The notes below the pieces were generated by a model. That model made no database searches and had not been told where the DNA came from. It was given only the letters and a program-made list of their open reading frames with translations. The translations under genes and the position numbers were made by a program. DNA of 64,000 nt from Psychrobacter sp. 4Bb (lineage in GTDB: Bacteria > Pseudomonadota > Gammaproteobacteria > Pseudomonadales > Moraxellaceae), in NCBI RefSeq assembly GCF_002836735.1, contig NZ_PJAS01000051.1:124001-188000 (forward strand), in the 5' to 3' direction. Each line of letters opens with the position of its first letter. The first letter of the stretch is position 1. This document shows, piece after piece, positions 33,551 to 41,741 of this stretch.

Positions 33551-35761
33551 ATGAGTAATAATAACAATAAGAGCAAGTCAGCCATTAGCTTACAAGAGAG
33601 CTGGGCCAGTAACATCAGCGATTATATTTTGCTGCGCCGTCAGCAAACACATGTAGCATATGACGCAACAGATGCAAAGACAAACGATGAAAATAGAAGA
33701 ATCGGTAAGTCAAAAGATAGCGATTTATTTACGGCTCTATTCGTTATTTTAGCAGCTCATTTGGAAGAAGGGCATACTGTATTAACCATTGATGCATCTG
33801 ATCATGAAGCCCCTATGCAAGGTCAGATTAATGGGGAAGTAGTCACGTTATATACATGGCAGCAGCAATTATTGGGGATACTGGCAACCCCAATTTTTGC
33901 GCTGATTGATACTCAGATAAAAACGCAAATAGACACGCAACTAGACGATGACACTACAACGGAGACATCGCTATTTGTATTACTAGATACTTTGTTTGGT
34001 CAGCGAGATTACCTGTGGGCGCAGCTAGCACTGAGTAACCATGAAAAAGAGACGTTGATCAAACGTTTTGATGCGATAACTACGTTATACCAGCGCTTGA
34101 AAAATAGAGACTTAAATACTTTCGTTCATTCAATCCATGAGCATGCTTTATTCGCTAATGTTAAGGCGAACAGTAATTGTAACAACAATCAAAATAGCCT
34201 AAGCAAAGATAATCAACCAATTATTTATAACATAACTAAGAATAAAGAGACCCAAAGTTCAAAAATCACATTTTGGCTACACCGCACATGGCAAGCAGAA
34301 TTTAACTTAGCACAGCATATCAATCATATTTTGAATCAGCAGATAGTGCCTTTAGACATAGCCATGCCTGAGAACTTAAATGACCAACAGATAGCCGCTA
34401 TCAATGTGGCGAACAATAATGCATTTAGTATCATTACTGGTGGCCCAGGGACAGGTAAAACCTACACTGTGGCTCAATTGGTTATCGCGTTACAACAGGC
34501 GACAGAGAGTAGGGGAGATGAGTCTGAACATATTAGGTTTAGCACAGACAGTGCTAGCCTAGCATTAGCAGCGCCAACAGGTAAGGCAGCCCAACGTATG
34601 CAAGAGTCTCTGCAGGCGGCTTTAGACGACGCAAATGTAGAGCTGCAGTTGCAAGAGGCAAAAACTATCCATCGTCTACTAGGCATCGGTCGAACGGGTA
34701 GACCGCGCTACGATGCCAACAACCCACTGGGTGAGGATATTATCATCGTTGATGAAGCATCTATGCTCGGAGTTGAGTTGGCCAATTATCTTGTGAGCGC
34801 GGTAAAGCCAGGTGCTAGGCTGATACTATTAGGCGATGCTAATCAGTTAGCAGCCGTTGATGCAGGAGCAGTATTGGCTGATCTCTGTCGCATTCCGCTA
34901 CTGCAACCCATACATGCAGAGCTAACAGAGAGCCGCCGATTTAGCGCCGAGTCAGGTATCGGTAAACTGGCCACGCAAATCAATAAAGCAGAGACAAATC
35001 TTCAAGCTATTTGGCAATTACTAAGGCAAGACGCTGCTTTGAGTTTTCAATATGTTAATACGTTACAAGCAGAGGCCATATCAAATAACAAGATAGAAAA
35101 TAGCCTAAGCGGGGAAAAGATTGTTTCAAGAATCTCCAATAATTACCAATCATACGTGAATGAAATTAGAAGTTTACTAGAAAATCCAATAGAAAAATCC
35201 GTGCCAGAATCAGTTAAAAATACTACATCTTCGTTAATGAAAGTATTTAATCAATTTAGAATCTTAACCGCTGGCCACAATGGTGAATGGGGCGACCACT
35301 ATATCAATAACTACCTCACTCAATGGCATCTTGCTGAGTTAAAGTTGCCCTTGGGTCAAAACACATGGTTCCATGGTAGACCTGTTATGATTCTACAAAA
35401 TAACTATGAGCTTGGATTATTTAATGGGGATATTGGTTTCTGCTTACAAACATCAGATGAAAGAAGCCAATTAGAAGTATTCTTTGAAAATAAAACACAA
35501 GGGATTGCGGTCAACTTGCTAAATGAAGAGGTGATAGCCACGGCATATGCAATGACCATTCATAAGTCACAAGGATCTGAATTTAATCATGTTGCTATTA
35601 CTTTTGATAATAGTCATGCAAGATTGCTGAGCAAAGAGCTTATCTATACGGCAGTGACTCGTGCTAAGAAGCAGGTAACGATATATAGTACCAAGCACGC
35701 CTTAGAAAAAGCAGTTCAAACACCAACTGAGCGGCATACTGGTTTGGCATTACAGTTTTAA
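33551..35761 (+). CDS. recD: RecD, exonuclease V alpha subunit (5'-3' helicase)
   Basis: A 736-aa SF1B helicase, the fast motor of RecBCD (E. coli RecD 608 aa). Walker A is GGPGTGKT (297-304). AAPTGKAAQRMQESL, TIHRLLG, IIVDEASMLGVELA (Walker B), LLGDANQLAAVDAGAVL, TESRRFS and the C-terminal YAMTIHKSQGSEFNHVAI and ELIYTAVTRAKKQVTIY complete the helicase motifs. The N-terminal domain that binds RecB/RecC (1-270) contains two Asn/Thr-rich insertions, and another lies at about 510-560. It ends the recCBD operon; a bidirectional terminator follows. Confidence 0.95.
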   Translation: MSNNNNKSKSAISLQESWASNISDYILLRRQQTHVAYDATDAKTNDENRRIGKSKDSDLFTALFVILAAHLEEGHTVLTIDASDHEAPMQGQINGEVVTLYTWQQQLLGILATPIFALIDTQIKTQIDTQLDDDTTTETSLFVLLDTLFGQRDYLWAQLALSNHEKETLIKRFDAITTLYQRLKNRDLNTFVHSIHEHALFANVKANSNCNNNQNSLSKDNQPIIYNITKNKETQSSKITFWLHRTWQAEFNLAQHINHILNQQIVPLDIAMPENLNDQQIAAINVANNNAFSIITGGPGTGKTYTVAQLVIALQQATESRGDESEHIRFSTDSASLALAAPTGKAAQRMQESLQAALDDANVELQLQEAKTIHRLLGIGRTGRPRYDANNPLGEDIIIVDEASMLGVELANYLVSAVKPGARLILLGDANQLAAVDAGAVLADLCRIPLLQPIHAELTESRRFSAESGIGKLATQINKAETNLQAIWQLLRQDAALSFQYVNTLQAEAISNNKIENSLSGEKIVSRISNNYQSYVNEIRSLLENPIEKSVPESVKNTTSSLMKVFNQFRILTAGHNGEWGDHYINNYLTQWHLAELKLPLGQNTWFHGRPVMILQNNYELGLFNGDIGFCLQTSDERSQLEVFFENKTQGIAVNLLNEEVIATAYAMTIHKSQGSEFNHVAITFDNSHARLLSKELIYTAVTRAKKQVTIYSTKHALEKAVQTPTERHTGLALQF

Positions 35762-35803
35762 CGATTCATTCAAGTTGTTGTCGACGCAATAAGTCAGCGC
35801 AAT

Positions 35804-35832
35804 AAAAAAGCATCCAAATTGGATGCTTTTTT
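35804..35832. terminator. Bidirectional terminator between recD and hpt
   Basis: Perfect stem AAAAAAGCATCC / GGATGCTTTTTT with loop AAATT between convergent genes. It has T-runs on both strands. Confidence 0.92.
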
Positions 35833-35866
35833 AGGACTTAACTATTTTAATCAATTAAGTCTAGAA

Positions 35867-36430
35867 TTAAACTTTGTCTTCTTTGATTGCATAGATACCT
35901 GGCAGGTGACGCAAGTAACCATGGAAATCCATACCACAACCGTAAACATAGCGATCTGCAACATCAATACCCACAAAATCTACATCGAAATCTGCAACTT
36001 TGCGATCATGTTGCTTGTTAAGCAAGACACAAGACTCAAGTGATAGAGGCTTTTCTTTGCTTAATTCTTCAACAACTGCTTTTAGGGTAATACCTTCGTC
36101 AAAGATGTCGTCAATTAACAATACGTGCTCACCTTCGATACTAACATCAGGCTTGAATTTCCAATCAAGCTCGTTAGTACCTTCGTTATCGCGATAACGA
36201 GTCGCATGAATATAGTGCATGCGATGGTAGAACGTAAGATGTGTCAGTAGTTGACCAGCTGGAATCAATCCGCCGTTCATCACGACCATAACAATTGGGT
36301 TTAGACCAGCATAATGTAGATTGAGCTGAGCGGCCAAACGCTCATAAGCAGCAGCTACTTCGATACTGCTAATAAGGCACTCTGAGTTGCGTAAGGTTTT
36401 TTCAATTTCTTGGTTACTGATTTGGGTCAT
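35867..36430 (-). CDS. hpt: Hypoxanthine(-guanine) phosphoribosyltransferase
   Basis: A 187-aa purine salvage enzyme that joins hypoxanthine (and possibly guanine) to PRPP. The PRPP-binding signature is VLLIDDIFDEGITLKAV (about 103-119). PIVMVVMNGGLIPAGQLLTHL (45-65) is the loop near the pyrophosphate, and DFVGIDVADRYVYGCGMDF near the C-terminus matches the purine-stacking region of HPRTs. Spacing suggests a separate transcript, convergent with recD. Confidence 0.9.
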   Translation of the reverse strand: MTQISNQEIEKTLRNSECLISSIEVAAAYERLAAQLNLHYAGLNPIVMVVMNGGLIPAGQLLTHLTFYHRMHYIHATRYRDNEGTNELDWKFKPDVSIEGEHVLLIDDIFDEGITLKAVVEELSKEKPLSLESCVLLNKQHDRKVADFDVDFVGIDVADRYVYGCGMDFHGYLRHLPGIYAIKEDKV

Positions 36431-36532
36431 CGGGTGCGCCTTTGGTAAAAAGTGCCGCTTATTTTAGCAAATTTTAGTGAATTTGCCCAACGTCATATGA
36501 CTTTTGGGACAAAATTAATCCAACTTTTAGGG

Positions 36533-37201
36533 TTATTCTGGCTTTTCTATAATAAATGGACGGTAATAATTGGCCAATCTATTCAATGAGTCATTTGGTA
36601 GGTCAGGTAATAGCTTATTAAGTGCCATACTCATGCCTTTATCAATTGCCGATTTGGCAACTGGAACTGACTTACGTTTGATCATGCCTAGCTTTAATGT
36701 CTCGGCATAACGACTGATAAAATGGGTCAATGTTTCTTCGTTCATGGTTTCGAGTGCTGTTTTAAATTTGGCTCTATCTACCTGTTCAGGCGTGATAGCA
36801 GCAAACCCTTCAGTGATGGTATTGGCATCTTTTTCTGACAGTTTAAAGCCAACACGTTTAACACCTTCATTATCAATAAAGGTTGCATGATCTCTTAGAA
36901 AATGAAAACTTGGTAACACGTCTTTATTGTTTTCTTTACCCAGTAAGATATTGAGCAAAGTATCTGTCGCGCGTTCAATCGTTCCAACAATTTTGCGCAT
37001 AGAGGCTTGGCGCTCAGGGTTAGGAATAATATCTACCAAACCAACCAATAAATTATCAGTAAGATCGCGCGCTGTCTGATGCGTAAGAGCATCGCGATAA
37101 GGGTAGTACTCTACATTCTCATTTGAAGCAACGACTTGTTCGGCCTCACTGATTAAAGCTTTTAGTTTATCTGAGGGTACGAATCCAAAATAATGTGCCA
37201 T
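36533..37201 (-). CDS. Uncharacterised soluble protein
   Basis: A 222-aa mainly helical protein with no signal peptide or membrane segment. Notable segments are AHYFGFVPSDKLKALISEAE, HQTARDLTDNLLVGLVDIIP, LPSFHFLRDHATFIDNEGVK and GMSMALNKLLPDLPNDSL. It reads as a well-conserved housekeeping-type protein of the Moraxellaceae, but I cannot place it in a family. It lies upstream of hpt on the same strand with a 100-bp gap, and is divergent from cstA. Confidence 0.65.
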   Translation of the reverse strand: MAHYFGFVPSDKLKALISEAEQVVASNENVEYYPYRDALTHQTARDLTDNLLVGLVDIIPNPERQASMRKIVGTIERATDTLLNILLGKENNKDVLPSFHFLRDHATFIDNEGVKRVGFKLSEKDANTITEGFAAITPEQVDRAKFKTALETMNEETLTHFISRYAETLKLGMIKRKSVPVAKSAIDKGMSMALNKLLPDLPNDSLNRLANYYRPFIIEKPE

Positions 37202-37503
37202 TGCACTTCCTTTATTTGTTGTTTTTTATGTCTTACTTGCGTTACATTTATCACCAAATCGGTTATTATTCAAACAAAGTTTTAGTCTCAGGCTCATCAC
37301 ACCAAATGCTGATTAGTGACATGCCCTAGTTATAAGATAAATGACTTTGTTGATTGGTAATAATTTTGCAAATTGCTAAAATTTACCTAAACGATAGATG
37401 AGCTGAGTCACTCATTGCACACTAATTTAGCATATTTTTCATATTTTAATTCAAAAAGCTTGAACTTATAAGGCTATTGACTACTTGTCTAGGGAGAGAT
37501 GAG
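37202..37503. promoter_or_regulatory. Divergent region before cstA
   Basis: About 300 bp of AT-rich DNA between an unknown minus-strand gene and cstA. It should contain both promoters. No clear hairpin or RNA gene was recognised. A strong AGGGAG ribosome site lies at 37491-37496, seven bases before the cstA ATG. Confidence 0.4.
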
Positions 37504-39186
37504 ATGAATAGTGCTATCGTACTACTATTCGCCGTTGCCGCTATGCTCTGCGGCTACGTGTTTTATTCAAAATTTATCGCCACCAAAATTTTAGCGTTGG
37601 ACAACAGCCGTCCTACACCCGCACATACGATGAAAGATGGGATCGATTATGTTCCCACCAATAAGTATGTATTGTGGGGACATCACTTTACGTCAGTGGC
37701 AGGGGCTGCACCAATTATCGGTCCTGCCATTGCAGTCATTTGGGGCTGGGTGCCTGCCATTATTTGGGTAGTAGTAGGTACTATCTTTATGGCTGGCGTA
37801 CATGATATGTCTGCTATTTGGGCAAGTATGCGTAATAGAGGGCAGTCGATTGGCTCTATTGCTGGTACTGTCATGGGCACACGTGTCCGCAGCTTGATGA
37901 TGGTTGTCATCTTCTTATTACTACTGATGGTTAATGCTGTATTTGGTGTAGCTATTGCCAATATGATGATTAAGACGCCATCTGCGGTATTGCCAGTTTG
38001 GGGTGCCTTAGTAGTTGCCTTTATCATCGGGCAGTGTATCTATCGCTACAATATGAATTTGGTCTGGGTGTCCATTATCGGGGTAACTGCCTTGTACGGA
38101 CTTATCTATCTCGGCCCTATGTTCCCGATTGTGTTACCTGAAACCGTCATGGGTTTGCCTGATAACGCGGTATGGATCTTGATCTTGTTTGCCTATGCGG
38201 CGATTGCGTCGTTGTTGCCTGTATGGATGCTACTTCAACCTCGTGATTATATTAATGGCTTACAATTATTTGTCGGTTTGATTTTATTATATGCTGCTAT
38301 TTTCATTGGCACGCCTAATATTGTCGCGCCAGCCGTTAACACTGCATTGCCAGCCGATACACCGTCACTGCTGCCATTGTTGTTTGTGACAATTGCTTGT
38401 GGTGCCATATCAGGATTCCATGGTTTGGTCGCAACAGGGACTACTTCTAAGCAGATTGATAAAGAAGAAGACGTTCGTTTCGTTGGTTACTTCGGTGCAT
38501 TGGGTGAAGGTATGCTAGCACTTGGGGCAATTCTTGCAGCAACCGCAGGTTTTGCGACTCTTGGTGATTGGCAAGCGGTCTATCAAAAGTTTGGTGATGG
38601 CTCTATCGGTGCGTTCATCGACGGCGGTGCGACCATCTTGAATGCCGGCGTTGGCATCGACATGGTGCTATCACAGACGATGCTTACGGTAATGGCCGCA
38701 TTGTTTGCTGGTACGACGATGGATACTGGCGTACGTTTACAACGTTATATCTTCCAAGAATTTGGTGAATTTTATAATTTACCCATACTGAATAAGAGTG
38801 TCGTTGCAACGTTACTTGCTGTCGGAAGCTGTTTGTTATTAGCGTTCGGTGCTGGTGGTATCGATGGCGCGGGTGGTATGATTATTTGGCCGCTATTTGG
38901 TACAACCAACCAGTTAATGGCTGCTTTAACCTTGATGATCGTTACTATTATCTTATTACGTAAAGGTAAGCCAGTTTGGTACACCTTAGCACCATTGTCG
39001 TTCTTGTTGGTTATGACTGTCTTTGCACTATTGATTCAGCTCAAAACCTTCTTTACTGATGGTAATTGGCTACTTATTATTATGGATATTATTATCTTAA
39101 TCGCGACCATTTTGGTGACGTTTGAGAGTTTGTCTGTACTACGCAAAGAGTGGTCACTACATAAAGGTAAAAGCGGTGAGGTTTAA
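37504..39186 (+). CDS. cstA: CstA-family carbon-starvation transporter
   Basis: A 560-aa inner-membrane protein with many hydrophobic helices. The CstA signature is present near the N-terminus: NKYVLWGHHFTSVAGAAPII, then GPAIAVIWGWVPAIIWVVVG and FMAGVHDMSAIWASMRNRG. GAISGFHGLVATGTTSKQID and AGGMIIWPLFGTTNQLMAAL are further family blocks. E. coli CstA and BtsT (about 700 aa) import peptides and pyruvate; this is the shorter class, and its substrate is uncertain. The frame is open from a TTG at 37477, but the ATG at 37504 has the ribosome site. A terminator follows at 39219. Confidence 0.92.
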   Translation: MNSAIVLLFAVAAMLCGYVFYSKFIATKILALDNSRPTPAHTMKDGIDYVPTNKYVLWGHHFTSVAGAAPIIGPAIAVIWGWVPAIIWVVVGTIFMAGVHDMSAIWASMRNRGQSIGSIAGTVMGTRVRSLMMVVIFLLLLMVNAVFGVAIANMMIKTPSAVLPVWGALVVAFIIGQCIYRYNMNLVWVSIIGVTALYGLIYLGPMFPIVLPETVMGLPDNAVWILILFAYAAIASLLPVWMLLQPRDYINGLQLFVGLILLYAAIFIGTPNIVAPAVNTALPADTPSLLPLLFVTIACGAISGFHGLVATGTTSKQIDKEEDVRFVGYFGALGEGMLALGAILAATAGFATLGDWQAVYQKFGDGSIGAFIDGGATILNAGVGIDMVLSQTMLTVMAALFAGTTMDTGVRLQRYIFQEFGEFYNLPILNKSVVATLLAVGSCLLLAFGAGGIDGAGGMIIWPLFGTTNQLMAALTLMIVTIILLRKGKPVWYTLAPLSFLLVMTVFALLIQLKTFFTDGNWLLIIMDIIILIATILVTFESLSVLRKEWSLHKGKSGEV

Positions 39187-39218
39187 ACGTTAAACCATAT
39201 TGAGTGTCTGTTTAATAA

Positions 39219-39249
39219 AAAACGCTAGCAGCAATTGCTGGCGTTTTTT
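39219..39249 (+). terminator. Terminator after cstA
   Basis: 10-bp stem AACGCTAGCA / TGCTGGCGTT (one G-T pair) followed by TTTTTG, with an upstream A-run. Confidence 0.85.
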
Positions 39250-39301
39250 GTATCATATAGGCATGATAGATCATAAGAATTAAGTAAAATACGAGTACAT
39301 T

Positions 39302-39613
39302 ATGGAAAATGAAAACACATCAGATAATATAGAAAACGTTCAACCACTAGAGAACACTCAACCATGGTGGCAACGGTTTAAGAGTGGATTAAATGAGTTT
39401 TATCATGCGCCTTATCGTCAGACGATGGCACGAGCGGCACGTGATGAAGAAGATTTTTTTATGTTGCTTATGTTTGCTGAGAGTTTGGGGATTGATAATC
39501 CCGCCAACTTTTATACATTAGAGCTACAACCATTATTTTTAGAGAACTTTCATGAGTGGCATACACGTATGGGGATGGATAGATGTCCATTTGACCACGT
39601 TGGGTGCTGCTAA
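39302..39613 (+). CDS. Small Cory-CC-star-type protein ending in Cys-Cys
   Basis: A 103-aa protein ending CPFDHVGCC. The layout (PWWQRFKSGLNEFYHAPYRQ, FFMLLMFAESLGIDNPANFY, HEWHTRMGMDRCPFDHVGCC) matches what I remember as the Cory-CC-star family, small proteins encoded beside an ArsA-family ATPase. The three C-terminal cysteines could bind metal or be the recognition end for the ATPase. The ArsA gene follows 73 bp downstream on the same strand, so the two likely act together. The N-terminal 20 residues are Asn/Glu-rich and probably disordered. Confidence 0.75.
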   Translation: MENENTSDNIENVQPLENTQPWWQRFKSGLNEFYHAPYRQTMARAARDEEDFFMLLMFAESLGIDNPANFYTLELQPLFLENFHEWHTRMGMDRCPFDHVGCC

Positions 39614-39686
39614 CAGTAGTGGATTGACTATATAAAAAAGTGGCTAAGGATTTATTAGATAATGAGACAAAATACGAGATAACAAT

Positions 39687-40700
39687 ATGGCATTACACCC
39701 TTTACATGGACTGGTAGAGCAGTTAGAGACACAACCGATTATATTTATCGGCGGCAAAGGTGGTGTAGGGAAGACAACCACGGCAGCAGCTCTAGCCAGC
39801 TACTATGCAAGCCAACAGCAAAAAACCTTAATTGTCTCAACCGATCCGGCACATAGTTTGGGCGATGTATTGAATGTACGACTCAATAATGAGAAAACGA
39901 GGATATCACCTTATCTAGATGCCATTGAGTTAAATCCTGACGTGATTGTCGATAAACACTTCGCTCAAGTCGAACGTACAATTAAAGCTTATGCCAACCC
40001 AGATATGATGCCAAAAATTCGTGAGCATCTGAGGTTATCTAAGTCGGCACCTGGCGCTCAAGAAGCCGCGATGCTCGAATCCATGTGTCACCATTTAGTC
40101 GAAGCGGCAGGTGCTGGGTATGAACACATCATCTTTGATACCGCACCGACAGGTCATACTTTGCGATTATTGGTATTACCAGAAATGATGGGCGCGTGGA
40201 CGGATGGGTTGCTTGCACAGCAGCGACGACAGTCTAAGTTGCGCTCCGTGGTAAACCATTTAGACAGTCACAATCAAAAAAATGATAAAAACGATGTGGC
40301 AAATCCGTTTGCCGCAAAAAAATCAGATCGCTGGGAGCAAGCTGTCTCAGTATTAGAAAAGCGCAAGCAATTGTTCCGCCAAGCAGGGTTGCTATTACAT
40401 GACCGTACCCAAACAGCGATTGTGTTGGTGATGACCGCTGATGTCTTGCCATTGGCTGAAACCAAGCGCGCTATCGAGCAATTGGAAGATAGTAAGCTCA
40501 TGCCAGCAGCAATCGTCATCAATCAGTTGATATCAACAACGCAGTCGGATGAGTTTTGGCGCCGCCGCGCTGAGCGTCAGCAGCATCTACTGCAGGATAT
40601 CGAACAAAGCTTTACCAAGTACCCGCTGTATCCAATCTATCTGCAGCAGACAGATGTACGTGGTACTGATGCATTAAGTGCTTTACTGAAACTAGTTTAA
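39687..40700 (+). CDS. ArsA/Get3-family ATPase
   Basis: A 337-aa single-domain ATPase with the deviant Walker A GGKGGVGKTTTAAAL (residues 22-36), switch I STDPAHSLGDVL (50-61) and switch II DTAPTGHTLRLL, the classical ArsA/Get3 pattern. ArsA drives arsenite efflux with ArsB; Get3 relatives carry membrane-protein tails. Here no arsB, arsR or arsC is nearby, and it is paired with a small Cys-ending protein, so arsenite resistance is not supported. A role in handling that partner or a metal is inference. Confidence 0.85.
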   Translation: MALHPLHGLVEQLETQPIIFIGGKGGVGKTTTAAALASYYASQQQKTLIVSTDPAHSLGDVLNVRLNNEKTRISPYLDAIELNPDVIVDKHFAQVERTIKAYANPDMMPKIREHLRLSKSAPGAQEAAMLESMCHHLVEAAGAGYEHIIFDTAPTGHTLRLLVLPEMMGAWTDGLLAQQRRQSKLRSVVNHLDSHNQKNDKNDVANPFAAKKSDRWEQAVSVLEKRKQLFRQAGLLLHDRTQTAIVLVMTADVLPLAETKRAIEQLEDSKLMPAAIVINQLISTTQSDEFWRRRAERQQHLLQDIEQSFTKYPLYPIYLQQTDVRGTDALSALLKLV

Positions 40701-40805
40701 TGTAATAAGTGAAAAATTGGATAGAAACTACTTTTTAATCTTGCAAAGTAAATATTGTAATAATCAACTATAGTATGGAATTAATTGTTGGAATGAGGGT
40801 TTGTT

Positions 40806-41717
40806 TTGCAAAAATTATTATTAATTGGGGCATGGTTTTTTGGAGTGACTTTCATATTTGGTTCATTAGGGGCGCTTCTTGAAGGAAGTTTAGTCGCTAG
40901 CTTATTGATGCTAGTCGGAGGAATTTTGCTACTACCTCCTATTAAACGCCTAATTTTAGATAAAAAACCTAATTTAAGTAGAGGCAAAATAATAGCACTA
41001 GGGTCTATACTAATATTTATGTCAATGTTCTTTTTTACATCAAATGGTGCAGCAAATCCTGATAGCAATGAAGATCAAAGCGAGCCAGCAGTAACAAAGA
41101 AAGAGAAAGACATAACGAAGCCCAAACCTATTACAGAACCTCAACCCTCTACGGAAGTTATTGCAAAAGACCAAGTTATTACAGTTGATGATGAACAAGC
41201 TAAGATAAATAAAATAATGGAAGTAGGTATCACGCTTGGAATAACACCAGCAGAGTACGGAAATAAATTCAACAAACTAGCCAAACGTGCAAGTTTAAAG
41301 GAAACGGTTTGGAATGATGTTGGCTTGAATTTAAATAAGAAAGAGTATCTAGATATTTTTATTATAGATTACACTTCGGAAATAGTACTAGTCGGAGCTG
41401 TAGATAAAAACGGAGAGCTTAGAAGCCTAGAACATCAAATCAATACCAGCGATTTAAATACGACTAATGCTAAAAACATAGGCTTAGTTTTTTCTTTCCT
41501 GTCTGGAGCGTCAACTAGTATTTTAAGTCCAGAGTTATCAGACGATGAAGCCTTAAAGTTTGCTGCTGGATTTATAGGAGACGCAGCTACTAAATTTGCT
41601 AAGACAGAAGAGCCTCAAAGAAGAGTAGAAATCAAAAAGGCTTATATGGTAGAAGCCAATCAATTCATGTTAACTTTTAGAATAGAGCCTGAAGCGAGCG
41701 ACAATCATAAAGATTAA
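40806..41717 (+). CDS. Orphan membrane protein with unknown extracytoplasmic domain
   Basis: A 303-aa protein with a TTG start at 40806; GAGGG at 40795-40799 is six bases upstream and no better ATG exists. Three hydrophobic segments fill residues 1-75 (MQKLLLIGAWFFGVTFIFGS, SLVASLLMLVGGILLLPPI, IIALGSILIFMSMFFFTS). A Lys/Pro/Glu-rich linker and a soluble alpha/beta domain follow (about 130-300, with DIFIIDYTSEIVLVGAVDKN and DEALKFAAGFIGDAATKF). Base composition is more AT-rich than its neighbours, which suggests it is accessory. No family recognised. Confidence 0.65.
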   Translation: MQKLLLIGAWFFGVTFIFGSLGALLEGSLVASLLMLVGGILLLPPIKRLILDKKPNLSRGKIIALGSILIFMSMFFFTSNGAANPDSNEDQSEPAVTKKEKDITKPKPITEPQPSTEVIAKDQVITVDDEQAKINKIMEVGITLGITPAEYGNKFNKLAKRASLKETVWNDVGLNLNKKEYLDIFIIDYTSEIVLVGAVDKNGELRSLEHQINTSDLNTTNAKNIGLVFSFLSGASTSILSPELSDDEALKFAAGFIGDAATKFAKTEEPQRRVEIKKAYMVEANQFMLTFRIEPEASDNHKD

Positions 41718-41741
41718 AAGCGTAATGTATCATAGGCATGG

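Noticed and set aside
35819-36043. Plus-strand frame overlapping the recD-hpt terminator and hpt
   Set aside because: It starts within the terminator and runs antisense to hpt, with no ribosome site.
39687-40700. Arsenite-efflux ATPase ArsA of an ars operon
   Set aside because: No arsB, arsC, arsD or arsR is near. Only the ATPase motif is shared, and its partner is a small CC-ending protein.
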